Assembly: GCA_902803675.1 (NCBI GenBank)
Contig: CADCQZ010000133.1
Span: 1 to 15,751, forward strand
Reading direction: 5' to 3'
Source of the DNA: an uncultured Eubacteriales bacterium
GTDB lineage: Bacteria; Bacillota_A; Clostridia; Christensenellales; Aristaeellaceae
Length of the DNA: 15,751 bases
Notes under the pieces: model-generated
What the model saw: only the letters and a program-made list of their open reading frames with translations
Database searches by the model: none
Told to the model about the DNA's origin: nothing
Program-made: the position numbers and the translations under genes
Shown: one piece after another, positions 8,027 through 14,171 of the stretch
Layout: every line of letters begins with the position of its first letter
How positions within the stretch are numbered: the first letter of the stretch is position 1

Positions 8027-8056
8027 ATTATAACTCGATCAGCGGGGCGGCTTCAG
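8027..8056 (-). promoter_or_regulatory. Possible internal promoter before mreB
   Basis: In the short maf-mreB gap the minus strand has a perfect TATAAT (8032-8027). A weak -35-like CTGAAG (8056-8051) lies 18 bases upstream, at the end of maf. Transcription would start only about 13 bases before the mreB ATG. The perfect -10 stands out in this G+C-rich sequence, but the -35 is poor, so the site is tentative. Confidence 0.3.
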
Positions 8057-8614
8057 TGCGTCCTCATAGGGGCGCAGCATTTCGTAAAGAAGAGGCATGG
8101 ACAGCCCGATCACGCAGGTATAGCTGCCTTCGATCCGGCTGACGAACTGACCGCCCCGGCCCTGTATCGCGTAAGCGCCGGCCTTATCCAGCGGTTCTCC
8201 CGTGGCGACGTAGGCATCGATCATCGCGTCCGTCATATCCATGAACCATATCCTGGCGGTGTCGCATCGGACCTGTTCCTCACCATCGGGCCCGATCACG
8301 CAGATGCCTGTCAGGACCTCATGATCCCTGCCGGAAAGGGACCGGAGCATGTCAGCAGCGTCTTTCCCATCCCGGGGCTTGCCCAGCTTGAGCTGCCGGG
8401 CCGGAAGATAGACGAGGGTATCGGCACCGATGATGATATCGCCGGGGTGTTTGGGGGCTGCGGACCGCGCCTTCATCAGGGCATTGCGGCAGACGGCCTC
8501 CCCGGGCGTTCCCGCGGCGGTCTCTTCTACATCCTGCGGGTCCGTAGTGAACTCCCAGGGTGTATATGATAGCAATTCCACCCTTCTGGGTGAAGATGAA
8601 GCCAGACAGAGCAT
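8039..8614 (-). CDS. maf: Maf-family nucleotide pyrophosphatase (house-cleaning NTPase)
   Basis: Maf proteins hydrolyse non-canonical or selected nucleoside triphosphates (dTTP/UTP and modified pyrimidines in the YhdE type) to monophosphates. The 191-residue product starts MLCLASSSPRR, the family's N-terminal signature (SSSPRR at 6-11). It also carries GADTLV (63-68) with the catalytic Asp65, LGKPRDGKDAADML (77-90), LSGRDHEVLTG (93-103) and KAGAYAIQGRGG (144-155). The frame extends 25 codons upstream, but the ATG at 8614 is chosen because it begins the conserved domain, has AAGGGG about seven bases before it, and lies inside the transcript expected from the promoter at 8661-8669. Linkage of maf to mreB is common in Bacillota. 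Confidence 0.93.
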   Translation of the reverse strand: MLCLASSSPRRVELLSYTPWEFTTDPQDVEETAAGTPGEAVCRNALMKARSAAPKHPGDIIIGADTLVYLPARQLKLGKPRDGKDAADMLRSLSGRDHEVLTGICVIGPDGEEQVRCDTARIWFMDMTDAMIDAYVATGEPLDKAGAYAIQGRGGQFVSRIEGSYTCVIGLSMPLLYEMLRPYEDALKPPR

Positions 8615-8660
8615 CAGGGGTCCCCTTTCAGTTGCCAGCCCGCCAGGGAGCCGCATGGGC

Positions 8661-8669
8661 ATTATAGCA
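8661..8669 (-). promoter_or_regulatory. Extended -10 promoter of the maf-mre-PBP2-minD-rodA operon
   Basis: The minus strand reads TGCTATAAT at 8669-8661, a perfect extended -10 element (TGnTATAAT). No good -35 is seen at 16-18 bases. Transcription would start near 8655, about 40 bases before the maf ATG and downstream of the terminator-like structure at 8705-8762. It is the best candidate for the main promoter of the elongation operon. Confidence 0.65.
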
Positions 8670-8704
8670 TAAACCGCGGAGTTTCGCACACGATATCACG
8701 GAAG

Positions 8705-8762
8705 AAAAAACGGCCGTCTCGGGCCTGCCCGGCGTTATTTTGCGGTTTTGTGGCGGGCAGGC
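8705..8762 (-). terminator. Possible terminator of the MacB-like transporter operon
   Basis: A perfect 9-base inverted repeat (8723-8731 GCCTGCCCG and 8754-8762) encloses a 22-base loop. On the minus strand it is followed by a short GGCC/GGCC stem (8722-8725 with 8712-8715) and then six T residues (8710-8705). The order of stems then T-run suits a terminator for the gene ending at 8929, although the stem next to the T-run is short and the distance from the stop is about 170 bases. Confidence 0.4.
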
Positions 8763-8779
8763 TGATATTTGAGGCCATA

Positions 8780-8816
8780 TTTGACGTCAAAGTGGAGGAA
8801 TCTTGACAGATCAAAG
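8780..8816. repeat. Pair of related TTGA/TCAA palindromes, possible operator
   Basis: TTTGACGTCAAA at 8780-8791 is a perfect 12-base palindrome. Eleven bases on, 8802-8816 reads CTTGACAGATCAAAG, which has the same TTGA and TCAA half-sites with a wider spacer. Two similar sites about two helical turns apart resemble a tandem binding site for a dimeric regulator. No regulator gene is in the window, so the assignment is inference. Confidence 0.35.
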
Positions 8817-8833
8817 GAAAAAACCGCGCAAAT

Positions 8834-8857
8834 AATTGTTAAAAAAATTTAACAATT
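8834..8857. repeat. Perfect AT-only inverted repeat
   Basis: AATTGTTAAA (8834-8843) and its exact complement TTTAACAATT (8848-8857) flank an AAAA loop. It could form a weak hairpin in the 3' region of the MacB-like transcript, about 70 bases after the stop, or be a protein-binding site. There is no T-run immediately after it on either strand, so it is not called a terminator. Confidence 0.45.
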
Positions 8858-8928
8858 CGAAAATCCATTTTTTACAACAAGCATATTTAATTCACAATTA
8901 GGCTTTGAGCGCGGCGGAGCGGCGGCCC

Positions 8929-11562
8929 TCACTCCGTCCTCAGGGCGACCACCGGGTCCCTGACGGAGGCGAGGCGCGCGGGGATCAGGCCGGCGATGAA
9001 GGTCAGGAACATGGAGATGCCCACCAGGATCAGAGCGCTTGCCCACGGCAGATGCGCGATGGCGGTGATGCCGGTCAGCTGCCGGAGGATGATATTGATC
9101 ACCCGGTCCAGAAGGAGCGTCACCAGGATGCCCAGGACACCGGCGCCGAAACCGATCAGCAGTGTCTCGGCGTTGAAAACGCGGGCGATATCCCCCTTGG
9201 ACGCTCCCAAAGCCCGAAGGATGCCGATCTCCTTGGTCCTCTCCAGAACGGAGATATAGGTGACGACGCCGATCATGATGGAGGAGACCACCAGGGATAT
9301 GGCCACAAAGGCGATGAGGACGTAACTGATGGCGTCCACGATGGTGGTCACCGACGACATGATAAGGCCCACATAGTCCGTATACCGGATCACATCCTGT
9401 TCGGGGCAGAATGCGTTGTAGGCTTCGATCAGCTCCGTGATCCTTTCCTTGCTCTCGAAATCCCTGGCGTAGATCTCGATGGATACGGGCACATCCGGAT
9501 CCGCGACCCCGAAGGCCTTGAGGTTTTCCTCATAGGTGGTCCGGCTGGTCATCTCCAGCATCTGGGGCGCGTACTGCTCGATCAGCGCCAGGATCTCCGC
9601 TTCCGTCTTGCCCTTCAGATAAGCCTGATACATGGGCGGAAGGGAGTCGAAGTCGATATCGTCCAGGGAAAAAGGCAGCACGTTCCCGCCGCCGAACCTG
9701 AGGCCCGTGAGCACATCCGTTTCCGGGTCGGCCGTCTGGGCGGTGACCACGGGGCTGGAATCGACGCTTTCGATCGCCCACCGCTGCAGCGAGGGCAGAT
9801 ATCCGATGCCGCTGGTGAGCTGGGTAGCCACCGCGTCCTCCCTGGGGCAGAGGATGCCCGTCACTTTGAGCTCCCGTCCCCGGGACAGGGCCTCTTCCAG
9901 ATAGGCGGGATCACCGGTCATGTCGGTGAAGGTGCCGTCCCCGTTATCCCTGAACAGATCCGACGGCAGCAGGAGCGTGAACCGGAGAGAGAGCAGCTGG
10001 TCATAGGTCATCTCCATCGGCTCCACCGTGATGGTCTCGCCGGCGACGCTCTTTTCCGTCAGCTCCGCGATCTCGCTCTGGGGCCTGAGGCCCAGAGCGT
10101 ACAGGGTATAATCGCTGACCAGACGGTTCCTGGTGACGAAGAGCACCAGTTCATCGTCGCTTTTCGGCCAGTGCCCCGCCAGGAGCTCATACTGGTCCCT
10201 GAGCAGGTCGTCGTTCTCCAGCAGCGGCGAGAACACGTTGAGCCGGCTGAACGCGGCCTGGGAAAAGGCCGAGGAGGACATCATCGTCATGGCCGATCCT
10301 CCCTGGGTCCCCATCAGGCCGCTGAGCTCCAGCACTCGGCTGGGGTTGACCTGGATGGCCTCGCCGTTCTCCCGGCGGTAGATCATCAGGTCCGTCCCGT
10401 AACCGTAGCGGATATCCGTGACCAGGTCCCGGATCTCCTTTTCGCTCTCCAGGTACTTCCTGAAGGCGGCCAGGTTGTTCCTGCTCACCGCGGCGTTGAA
10501 GGTGTTGAGCATCCTGCTCATCATGTCGCCGGAACGGATCACGCCGTCGGGCACAGTCACCGCCATATCCTCCCGCTGGGCGGCGGAGGAGAGCATCATG
10601 GCGGTCATGTCCATGGCGCTGTCCTCGATCTGGAGGGGATAGGTGGACAGGGTATCCCGCTGGACGCGGTCGATATACTCCCGGACGCCCGTGGAGATGG
10701 ACAGGATCAGCGCGATGCCGATGATCCCGATGGAACCGGCGAAGGCCGTCAGGAAGGTGCGGCCTTTCTTGGTCAGCAGATTGTTGAAGGACAGGGAGAC
10801 CGCCGTACCAAAGCGCATGCGGGCGAGCTTCCCTTTCCCCTCCGGCGCCCGGCCCTCCGCCGCAGCACTGTCGTCTCTACGGGTATCCTCCACCACCTTC
10901 CCGTCCAGCAGACGGATGATCCGGGTGGAATACTTTTCGGCGAGCTCGGGATTGTGGGTGACCATGATCACGAGCTTCGTTTCCGAGATCTTACGGAGGA
11001 GCTCCATCACCTGCACGCTGGTCTCGCTGTCCAGGGCGCCGGTGGGCTCGTCGGCCAGGATGATGTCCGGATCGTTCACCAGCGCCCTGGCGATGGCCAC
11101 GCGCTGCATCTGCCCGCCGCTGAGCTCATTGGGCTTTTTGCCGGCCTGGTCCCCGAGGCCCACGCTCCGGAGCGCTTCTCCGGCACGGCGCTTTCTTTCA
11201 TCGGTGCCGATGCCGCTCAGGGTCAGCGCCAGCTCCACATTGCTCAGCACCGACTGATGCGGGATCAGGTTGTAATTCTGGAACACGAAGCCGATGCGGT
11301 GATTGCGGTAATCGTCCCATTCCCGGTCCGTATAGGCGTGTGTATCCCGGCCGGAGATGGTCATGACACCATCGGTATACCGGTCCAGCCCGCCGATGAT
11401 ATTCAGGAGCGTGGTCTTGCCGCAGCCTGAAGGCCCCAATACAGAAACGAACTCCCTGGTGTTGAAGCTCAGGTCCACCCCGCGAAGCGCATCAACCACC
11501 ATGGAGCCGGTACGGTACTGTTTGGTTATCCCTTTTAAATGGAGGATCTGTTCTGACGGCAT
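8929..11562 (-). CDS. MacB-like ABC transporter, ATPase fused to FtsX-type permease
   Basis: Single-chain half-transporter of the MacB/FtsX (type VII) class, which typically couples ATP hydrolysis in the cytoplasm to movement of substrates outside the membrane. The 877-residue protein begins with a nucleotide-binding domain (about 5-225): Walker A GPSGCGKTT (43-51), Q-loop Gln95, signature LSGGQ (147-151), Walker B IILADEP (167-173) and H-loop His203. Membrane helices lie at about 271-292, 745-769, 799-817 and 842-861, with the FtsX motif ERTKEIGILRALGAS (774-788) and the terminal DPVVALR. The external domain (about 293-740) is roughly twice MacB's. The ATG at 11562 overlaps the preceding stop as TGATG, with AAAGGG seven bases before the start. 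A TTG one codon earlier is less likely. The substrate is unknown; peptides or antimicrobial resistance are only possibilities. Confidence 0.88.
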   Translation of the reverse strand: MPSEQILHLKGITKQYRTGSMVVDALRGVDLSFNTREFVSVLGPSGCGKTTLLNIIGGLDRYTDGVMTISGRDTHAYTDREWDDYRNHRIGFVFQNYNLIPHQSVLSNVELALTLSGIGTDERKRRAGEALRSVGLGDQAGKKPNELSGGQMQRVAIARALVNDPDIILADEPTGALDSETSVQVMELLRKISETKLVIMVTHNPELAEKYSTRIIRLLDGKVVEDTRRDDSAAAEGRAPEGKGKLARMRFGTAVSLSFNNLLTKKGRTFLTAFAGSIGIIGIALILSISTGVREYIDRVQRDTLSTYPLQIEDSAMDMTAMMLSSAAQREDMAVTVPDGVIRSGDMMSRMLNTFNAAVSRNNLAAFRKYLESEKEIRDLVTDIRYGYGTDLMIYRRENGEAIQVNPSRVLELSGLMGTQGGSAMTMMSSSAFSQAAFSRLNVFSPLLENDDLLRDQYELLAGHWPKSDDELVLFVTRNRLVSDYTLYALGLRPQSEIAELTEKSVAGETITVEPMEMTYDQLLSLRFTLLLPSDLFRDNGDGTFTDMTGDPAYLEEALSRGRELKVTGILCPREDAVATQLTSGIGYLPSLQRWAIESVDSSPVVTAQTADPETDVLTGLRFGGGNVLPFSLDDIDFDSLPPMYQAYLKGKTEAEILALIEQYAPQMLEMTSRTTYEENLKAFGVADPDVPVSIEIYARDFESKERITELIEAYNAFCPEQDVIRYTDYVGLIMSSVTTIVDAISYVLIAFVAISLVVSSIMIGVVTYISVLERTKEIGILRALGASKGDIARVFNAETLLIGFGAGVLGILVTLLLDRVINIILRQLTGITAIAHLPWASALILVGISMFLTFIAGLIPARLASVRDPVVALRTE

Positions 11563-12044
11563 CAATACACCCTTTCCGATTCGGTCTGACCCATGCGCCG
11601 CCTGACCATCTGGCGGTATCCCGCCCGGGCGGAATAAACGTAAGCCTTGTCGATCTCGCCGTTGGGGCGCATGACTTTATACCTGTGCAGCGCGAAATAC
11701 TTTTCCGACTGCAGATCCTGCGCGTCCAGGGCGATCAGCTGTGTCAGGGTCTTGAGCCGGTAGGAATCCAGGCAGCGGTATCCCTCCGATGCGAAATCGA
11801 ACAGGCCCGACATCCCGGGCGGCACGATCCCCATGAAGGTCACACTGTCTTTCTCGATGCGGATCTCGTCGATCCCCTTTTCCAGCGCCGACTCGAGCAC
11901 CGGATACAGCGCCGCGTAAAGATCACTGCCCCGCAGCTTGCGCATCGCCACCAGCTGATGGGCATTCTCCACCCGCTGCCACAAAAGTATCGCCAGGCCC
12001 GAAATAAAAAGCATCACACACAGGAAGATCCATAGCCAGCTCAT
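11562..12044 (-). CDS. Small single-pass membrane protein of unknown function, coupled to the MacB-like gene
   Basis: I do not recognise a family. From the ATG at 12044 the product has 160 residues: an N-terminal hydrophobic helix (about 2-22) followed by a soluble region of mixed charge with a basic stretch near the end (YRQMVRRRMG) and no cysteine or metal motif that stands out. The helix has no signal peptidase-like cleavage site that I can see, so it is probably an anchor. GAGG nine bases upstream and a promoter just before it support this start. The frame extends 28 codons further upstream, but that part would overlap the promoter. Its stop overlaps the transporter start (TGATG), so the two are probably co-translated and related in function, for example as an accessory subunit. 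Confidence 0.75.
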   Translation of the reverse strand: MSWLWIFLCVMLFISGLAILLWQRVENAHQLVAMRKLRGSDLYAALYPVLESALEKGIDEIRIEKDSVTFMGIVPPGMSGLFDFASEGYRCLDSYRLKTLTQLIALDAQDLQSEKYFALHRYKVMRPNGEIDKAYVYSARAGYRQMVRRRMGQTESERVY

Positions 12045-12070
12045 TGAAAAAACCTCACAGATACAATATC

Positions 12071-12105
12071 TTGTGTATTTTATCAAATGAAATACACAAT
12101 TGCAA
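12071..12105 (-). promoter_or_regulatory. Promoter of the 160-residue protein and MacB-like operon, overlapped by an inverted-repeat operator
   Basis: On the minus strand TTGCAA (12105-12100) is followed after 17 bases by TAAAAT (12082-12077), preceded by TGA to make an extended -10. The start site would be near 12070, about 26 bases before the ATG. A perfect 10-base inverted repeat, TTGTGTATTT (12071-12080) and AAATACACAA (12090-12099) with nine bases between, covers the -10 and spacer. A bound dimer here would block RNA polymerase, so this looks like a repressor operator. The GTGTA...TACAC half-sites recall YtrA-type GntR operators, but no regulator gene is visible. Confidence 0.6.
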
Positions 12106-12146
12106 CGAGCCAAAGAAATTGTTGACAAATTGTAATATTTCCGGCG

Positions 12147-12169
12147 CGTTCCCCTCCCCCGCGGGAACG
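12147..12169. repeat. CGTTCCC/GGGAACG inverted repeat between divergent promoters
   Basis: CGTTCCC (12147-12153) and GGGAACG (12163-12169) form a perfect 7-base inverted repeat with a nine-base C-rich centre, ending about 20 bases upstream of the plus-strand TTGACA. It could be an activator or repressor site for the exporter promoter, or a chance GC palindrome. Confidence 0.35.
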
Positions 12170-12189
12170 GTATTTAAGCGCGCGGGCGC

Positions 12190-12218
12190 TTGACACCGTC
12201 CACTCGTTATGGTATCCT
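12190..12218 (+). promoter_or_regulatory. Promoter of the leader peptide and heterodimeric ABC exporter operon
   Basis: A consensus TTGACA (12190-12195) is followed after exactly 17 bases by TATCCT (12213-12218), preceded by TGG to give an extended -10 (TGnTAT). Transcription should begin near 12225, leaving a leader of about 140 bases before the first exporter gene. This leader contains the small reading frame and terminator described below. Confidence 0.7.
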
Positions 12219-12253
12219 TTTCCATGTTATTTCGTTTTAAGGAGGCGGCAGGG

Positions 12254-12301
12254 ATGATCTTTGAGCGTTATCATGGTATTACTGTTTGCCGCGGCCTGTA
12301 G
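12254..12301 (+). CDS. 15-residue leader peptide upstream of the ABC exporter genes
   Basis: The frame encodes MIFERYHGITVCRGL and ends in TAG. It is preceded by AAGGAGG (12239-12245) eight bases before the ATG, among the best ribosome binding sites in the window. It sits between the promoter (12190-12218) and the intrinsic terminator (12330-12351). There is no run of one amino acid, so control by a specific charged tRNA seems unlikely, while stalling of ribosomes by antibiotics fits better. The role is inferred from arrangement and from the known BmrB leader of Bacillus subtilis bmrCD; I do not recognise this peptide sequence itself. Confidence 0.65.
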   Translation: MIFERYHGITVCRGL

Positions 12302-12329
12302 ACACAGCGTATTTCTGCGCGTTTTCACA

Positions 12330-12351
12330 CCCGGCGGCCGCCGGGTTTTTT
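12330..12351 (+). terminator. Intrinsic terminator in the exporter leader (putative attenuator)
   Basis: A perfect 16-base GC palindrome (12330-12345) folds as CCCGGC, loop GGCC, GCCGGG, followed directly by six T residues (12346-12351). It lies 28 bases after the leader-peptide stop and only 13 bases before the exporter ATG, on the coding strand, so it must be overcome for the exporter to be expressed. A competing pairing is possible: GCGGCC at 12291-12296, inside the leader frame, is complementary to GGCCGC at 12336-12341. Confidence 0.85.
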
Positions 12352-12364
12352 ATTTGGAGGAAAA

Positions 12365-14155
12365 ATGCCGTCCCGCGATCGAAAAAACGGCCTCACGGCC
12401 GGACTGATAAAGAAAAACAAGGGCCTGTTCATCGGCGCTTCTCTCAGCGCGCTCATATCGGCGCTGGCGGACATGCTCAGCCCGCTGCTGCTGGCGGAAA
12501 TGGTGGATCACGTTTTCAGGGGGCAGCCCAGCCGGCTGCCGTTTGCCGTCACGCGCGCCTACGAGACCCTGAGCGGCGGAAAGGTGCCCAACGAGGTGGC
12601 CGTCCTGGCGCTGGCGACCGTCCTGGTCAGCGTGATCAGCGGCACTTTCAGTTTCCTGAAGGCGCGGCTGCAGGCCTCCATGGGCGAAGGCACGGCCAGG
12701 GACCTGCGGTTCAGGCTCTACGACCGGCTGCAGCGCCTCCCCTACGCCTATCACGTCAAGGCCCAGACAGGCGATCTGATACAGCGCTGCACCTCCGATG
12801 TGGACACTGTGAGGCGCTTCCTCGCGGTGCAGCTGATGAGCGTCATCTCATCCCTGGTCACGATCGTCATCGCCGTCAGCTACCTGGTCTCGGCCCACAT
12901 CCCGCTCACGCTGTACTCCCTGGCCCTGGTCCCCGGGCTGTTCCTGTTCGCCTGGCTGTTCATGAAGTGGGTCATCGCCCGCTTTGAGGAAACGGATCAG
13001 GCCGAAGGCGCCATGAGCGCCGTGCTCCAGGAGGGGATCACCGGCGTGCGGGTGGTCCGGTCCTTCGGCAGGCAGATGTTCGAGGAGGAAAGGTTCAGGA
13101 AAGCCTCCGCCGCTTTCCGCGACAAGTCCATGTCCACCGGGAAGCTCATGGCCATGTACTGGGCCGTCACCGACATGCTTTCCAGCGCCCAGTGCCTGAT
13201 CACCCTGGTGATGTGCGCCGTCTATGCCGCCCGGGGCGAGATCACCGTGGGCACGGCCATCGTGTTCACCACCTATGTGAGCCGGATGCTCTGGCCCATC
13301 CGCCAGCTGGGCCGTATCCTGGCGGACGGCGGCAAGGCTTCCGTGGCCCTCAAGCGTATGAAAGAGATCCTGGACACGCCGCCCGAGGAGGATGAGCCCG
13401 GAGAAACGCCGGATCTGAGGGGCGATATCGTGTTCGACCACGTGACCTTCGGCTACGACGGGAACAAACCCGTGCTCAAAGACTTCACCGTGACCCTTCC
13501 CGGCGGCGCGACCGTCGGGATCCTGGGGCCCACCGGCAGCGGGAAAAGCACCCTGGCCCTGCTGCTCCAGCGGCTCTATGACTACGATCAGGGAGAGATC
13601 ACGATCTCCGGCGTGCCCCTCAAGCATATCCGGAAGGACTATCTCCGCCGTCACGTGGGCCTGATCCTCCAGGAGCCGTTCCTGTATTCCATGAGCCTGG
13701 AGGACAACCTCAAGGCGGCCGTGCCGGGCATCGGCACGCAGGAAGCGCTGGAAGCGGCGCGGGACGCCCAGGCCGAGGAATTCATCCTGAACAGCGAAAA
13801 CGGCCTTGATACCCTGGTGGGCGAGCGGGGCGTCACCCTGTCGGGCGGCCAGAAACAGCGGATGGCCATCGCCCGCACCCTGCTCAAGGACGATCACATC
13901 CTGATCTTCGACGACTCCCTGTCCGCCGTGGACGCCAGAACGGATATCGCCGTCAGGAAGGCGCTGAAAAAGCACCGCGACGGCACCACCACCCTGATCA
14001 TCAGCCACAGGATCAGCACCCTGATGGAAGCGGACCTGATCCTGGTCATCGAGAACGGGCAGGTATCCCAGCTGGGGACCCACGAGGAGCTGATCCGGAA
14101 CGACGGACTGTACCGGCGGATCTACGACATCCAGGCCAATATCACCCAGGCCTGA
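12365..14155 (+). CDS. ABC exporter half-transporter, BmrC/TM287-like subunit with degenerate catalytic site
   Basis: Type IV ABC exporter subunit (596 residues) with six expected membrane helices in about 1-320 and a nucleotide-binding domain in about 355-590. The latter has Walker A GPTGSGKST (388-396), Q-loop Gln436, canonical signature LSGGQKQR (492-499), Walker B HILIFDD (511-517) and H-loop His548. The residue after the Walker B Asp is Asp517 rather than the catalytic Glu, as in the degenerate-site subunits of heterodimeric exporters (BmrC, LmrC, TM287). GGAGG lies four bases before the ATG, right after the leader terminator. The partner gene follows 16 bases after the stop. Known relatives extrude drugs and other amphipathic compounds; the actual substrate here is unknown. 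Confidence 0.93.
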   Translation: MPSRDRKNGLTAGLIKKNKGLFIGASLSALISALADMLSPLLLAEMVDHVFRGQPSRLPFAVTRAYETLSGGKVPNEVAVLALATVLVSVISGTFSFLKARLQASMGEGTARDLRFRLYDRLQRLPYAYHVKAQTGDLIQRCTSDVDTVRRFLAVQLMSVISSLVTIVIAVSYLVSAHIPLTLYSLALVPGLFLFAWLFMKWVIARFEETDQAEGAMSAVLQEGITGVRVVRSFGRQMFEEERFRKASAAFRDKSMSTGKLMAMYWAVTDMLSSAQCLITLVMCAVYAARGEITVGTAIVFTTYVSRMLWPIRQLGRILADGGKASVALKRMKEILDTPPEEDEPGETPDLRGDIVFDHVTFGYDGNKPVLKDFTVTLPGGATVGILGPTGSGKSTLALLLQRLYDYDQGEITISGVPLKHIRKDYLRRHVGLILQEPFLYSMSLEDNLKAAVPGIGTQEALEAARDAQAEEFILNSENGLDTLVGERGVTLSGGQKQRMAIARTLLKDDHILIFDDSLSAVDARTDIAVRKALKKHRDGTTTLIISHRISTLMEADLILVIENGQVSQLGTHEELIRNDGLYRRIYDIQANITQA

Positions 14156-14171
14156 CCATGAAAGGATAAAA

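Larger units (their letters stand above)
8690..8928. other. AT-rich intergenic spacer with palindromes, no gene
   Basis: This 239-base gap separates the stop of the MacB-like gene from the maf promoter. Positions about 8765-8905 are markedly AT-rich compared with the surrounding coding sequence. I see no open frame with start and ribosome binding site, and no tRNA. It holds the hairpins and palindromes listed separately. A perfect TTGACA at 8803-8808 on the plus strand has no suitable -10 at 16-19 bases and no plus-strand gene after it. Confidence 0.6.

Noticed and set aside
8615..8689. Upstream start codons for maf adding up to 25 residues
   Set aside because: They overlap or precede the expected transcription start of the TGCTATAAT promoter, and the added residues are outside the conserved Maf domain.
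8803..8836. TTGACA followed by AATAAT as a plus-strand promoter
   Set aside because: The spacer is 22 bases, too long for the usual sigma-A promoter, and no plus-strand gene follows. The TTGACA is better explained as half of a palindrome.
8905..11430. An 841-codon plus-strand open frame opposite the MacB-like gene
   Set aside because: It mirrors the codon pattern of the real gene, is rich in His, Gln, Gly and Asp, and lacks motifs. The minus-strand frame has complete ABC and FtsX signatures.
12122..12150. TTGACA at 12122-12127 as a second promoter for the exporter
   Set aside because: At 17 bases downstream the sequence is GC-rich (GCGCGT) with no -10 match. The TTGACA at 12190 has a proper extended -10.
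14158..14169. ATGAAAGGATAA between the exporter genes as a tiny coding frame
   Set aside because: It is only three codons long, has no ribosome binding site of its own, and its AAAGGA serves as the ribosome binding site of the second exporter gene.
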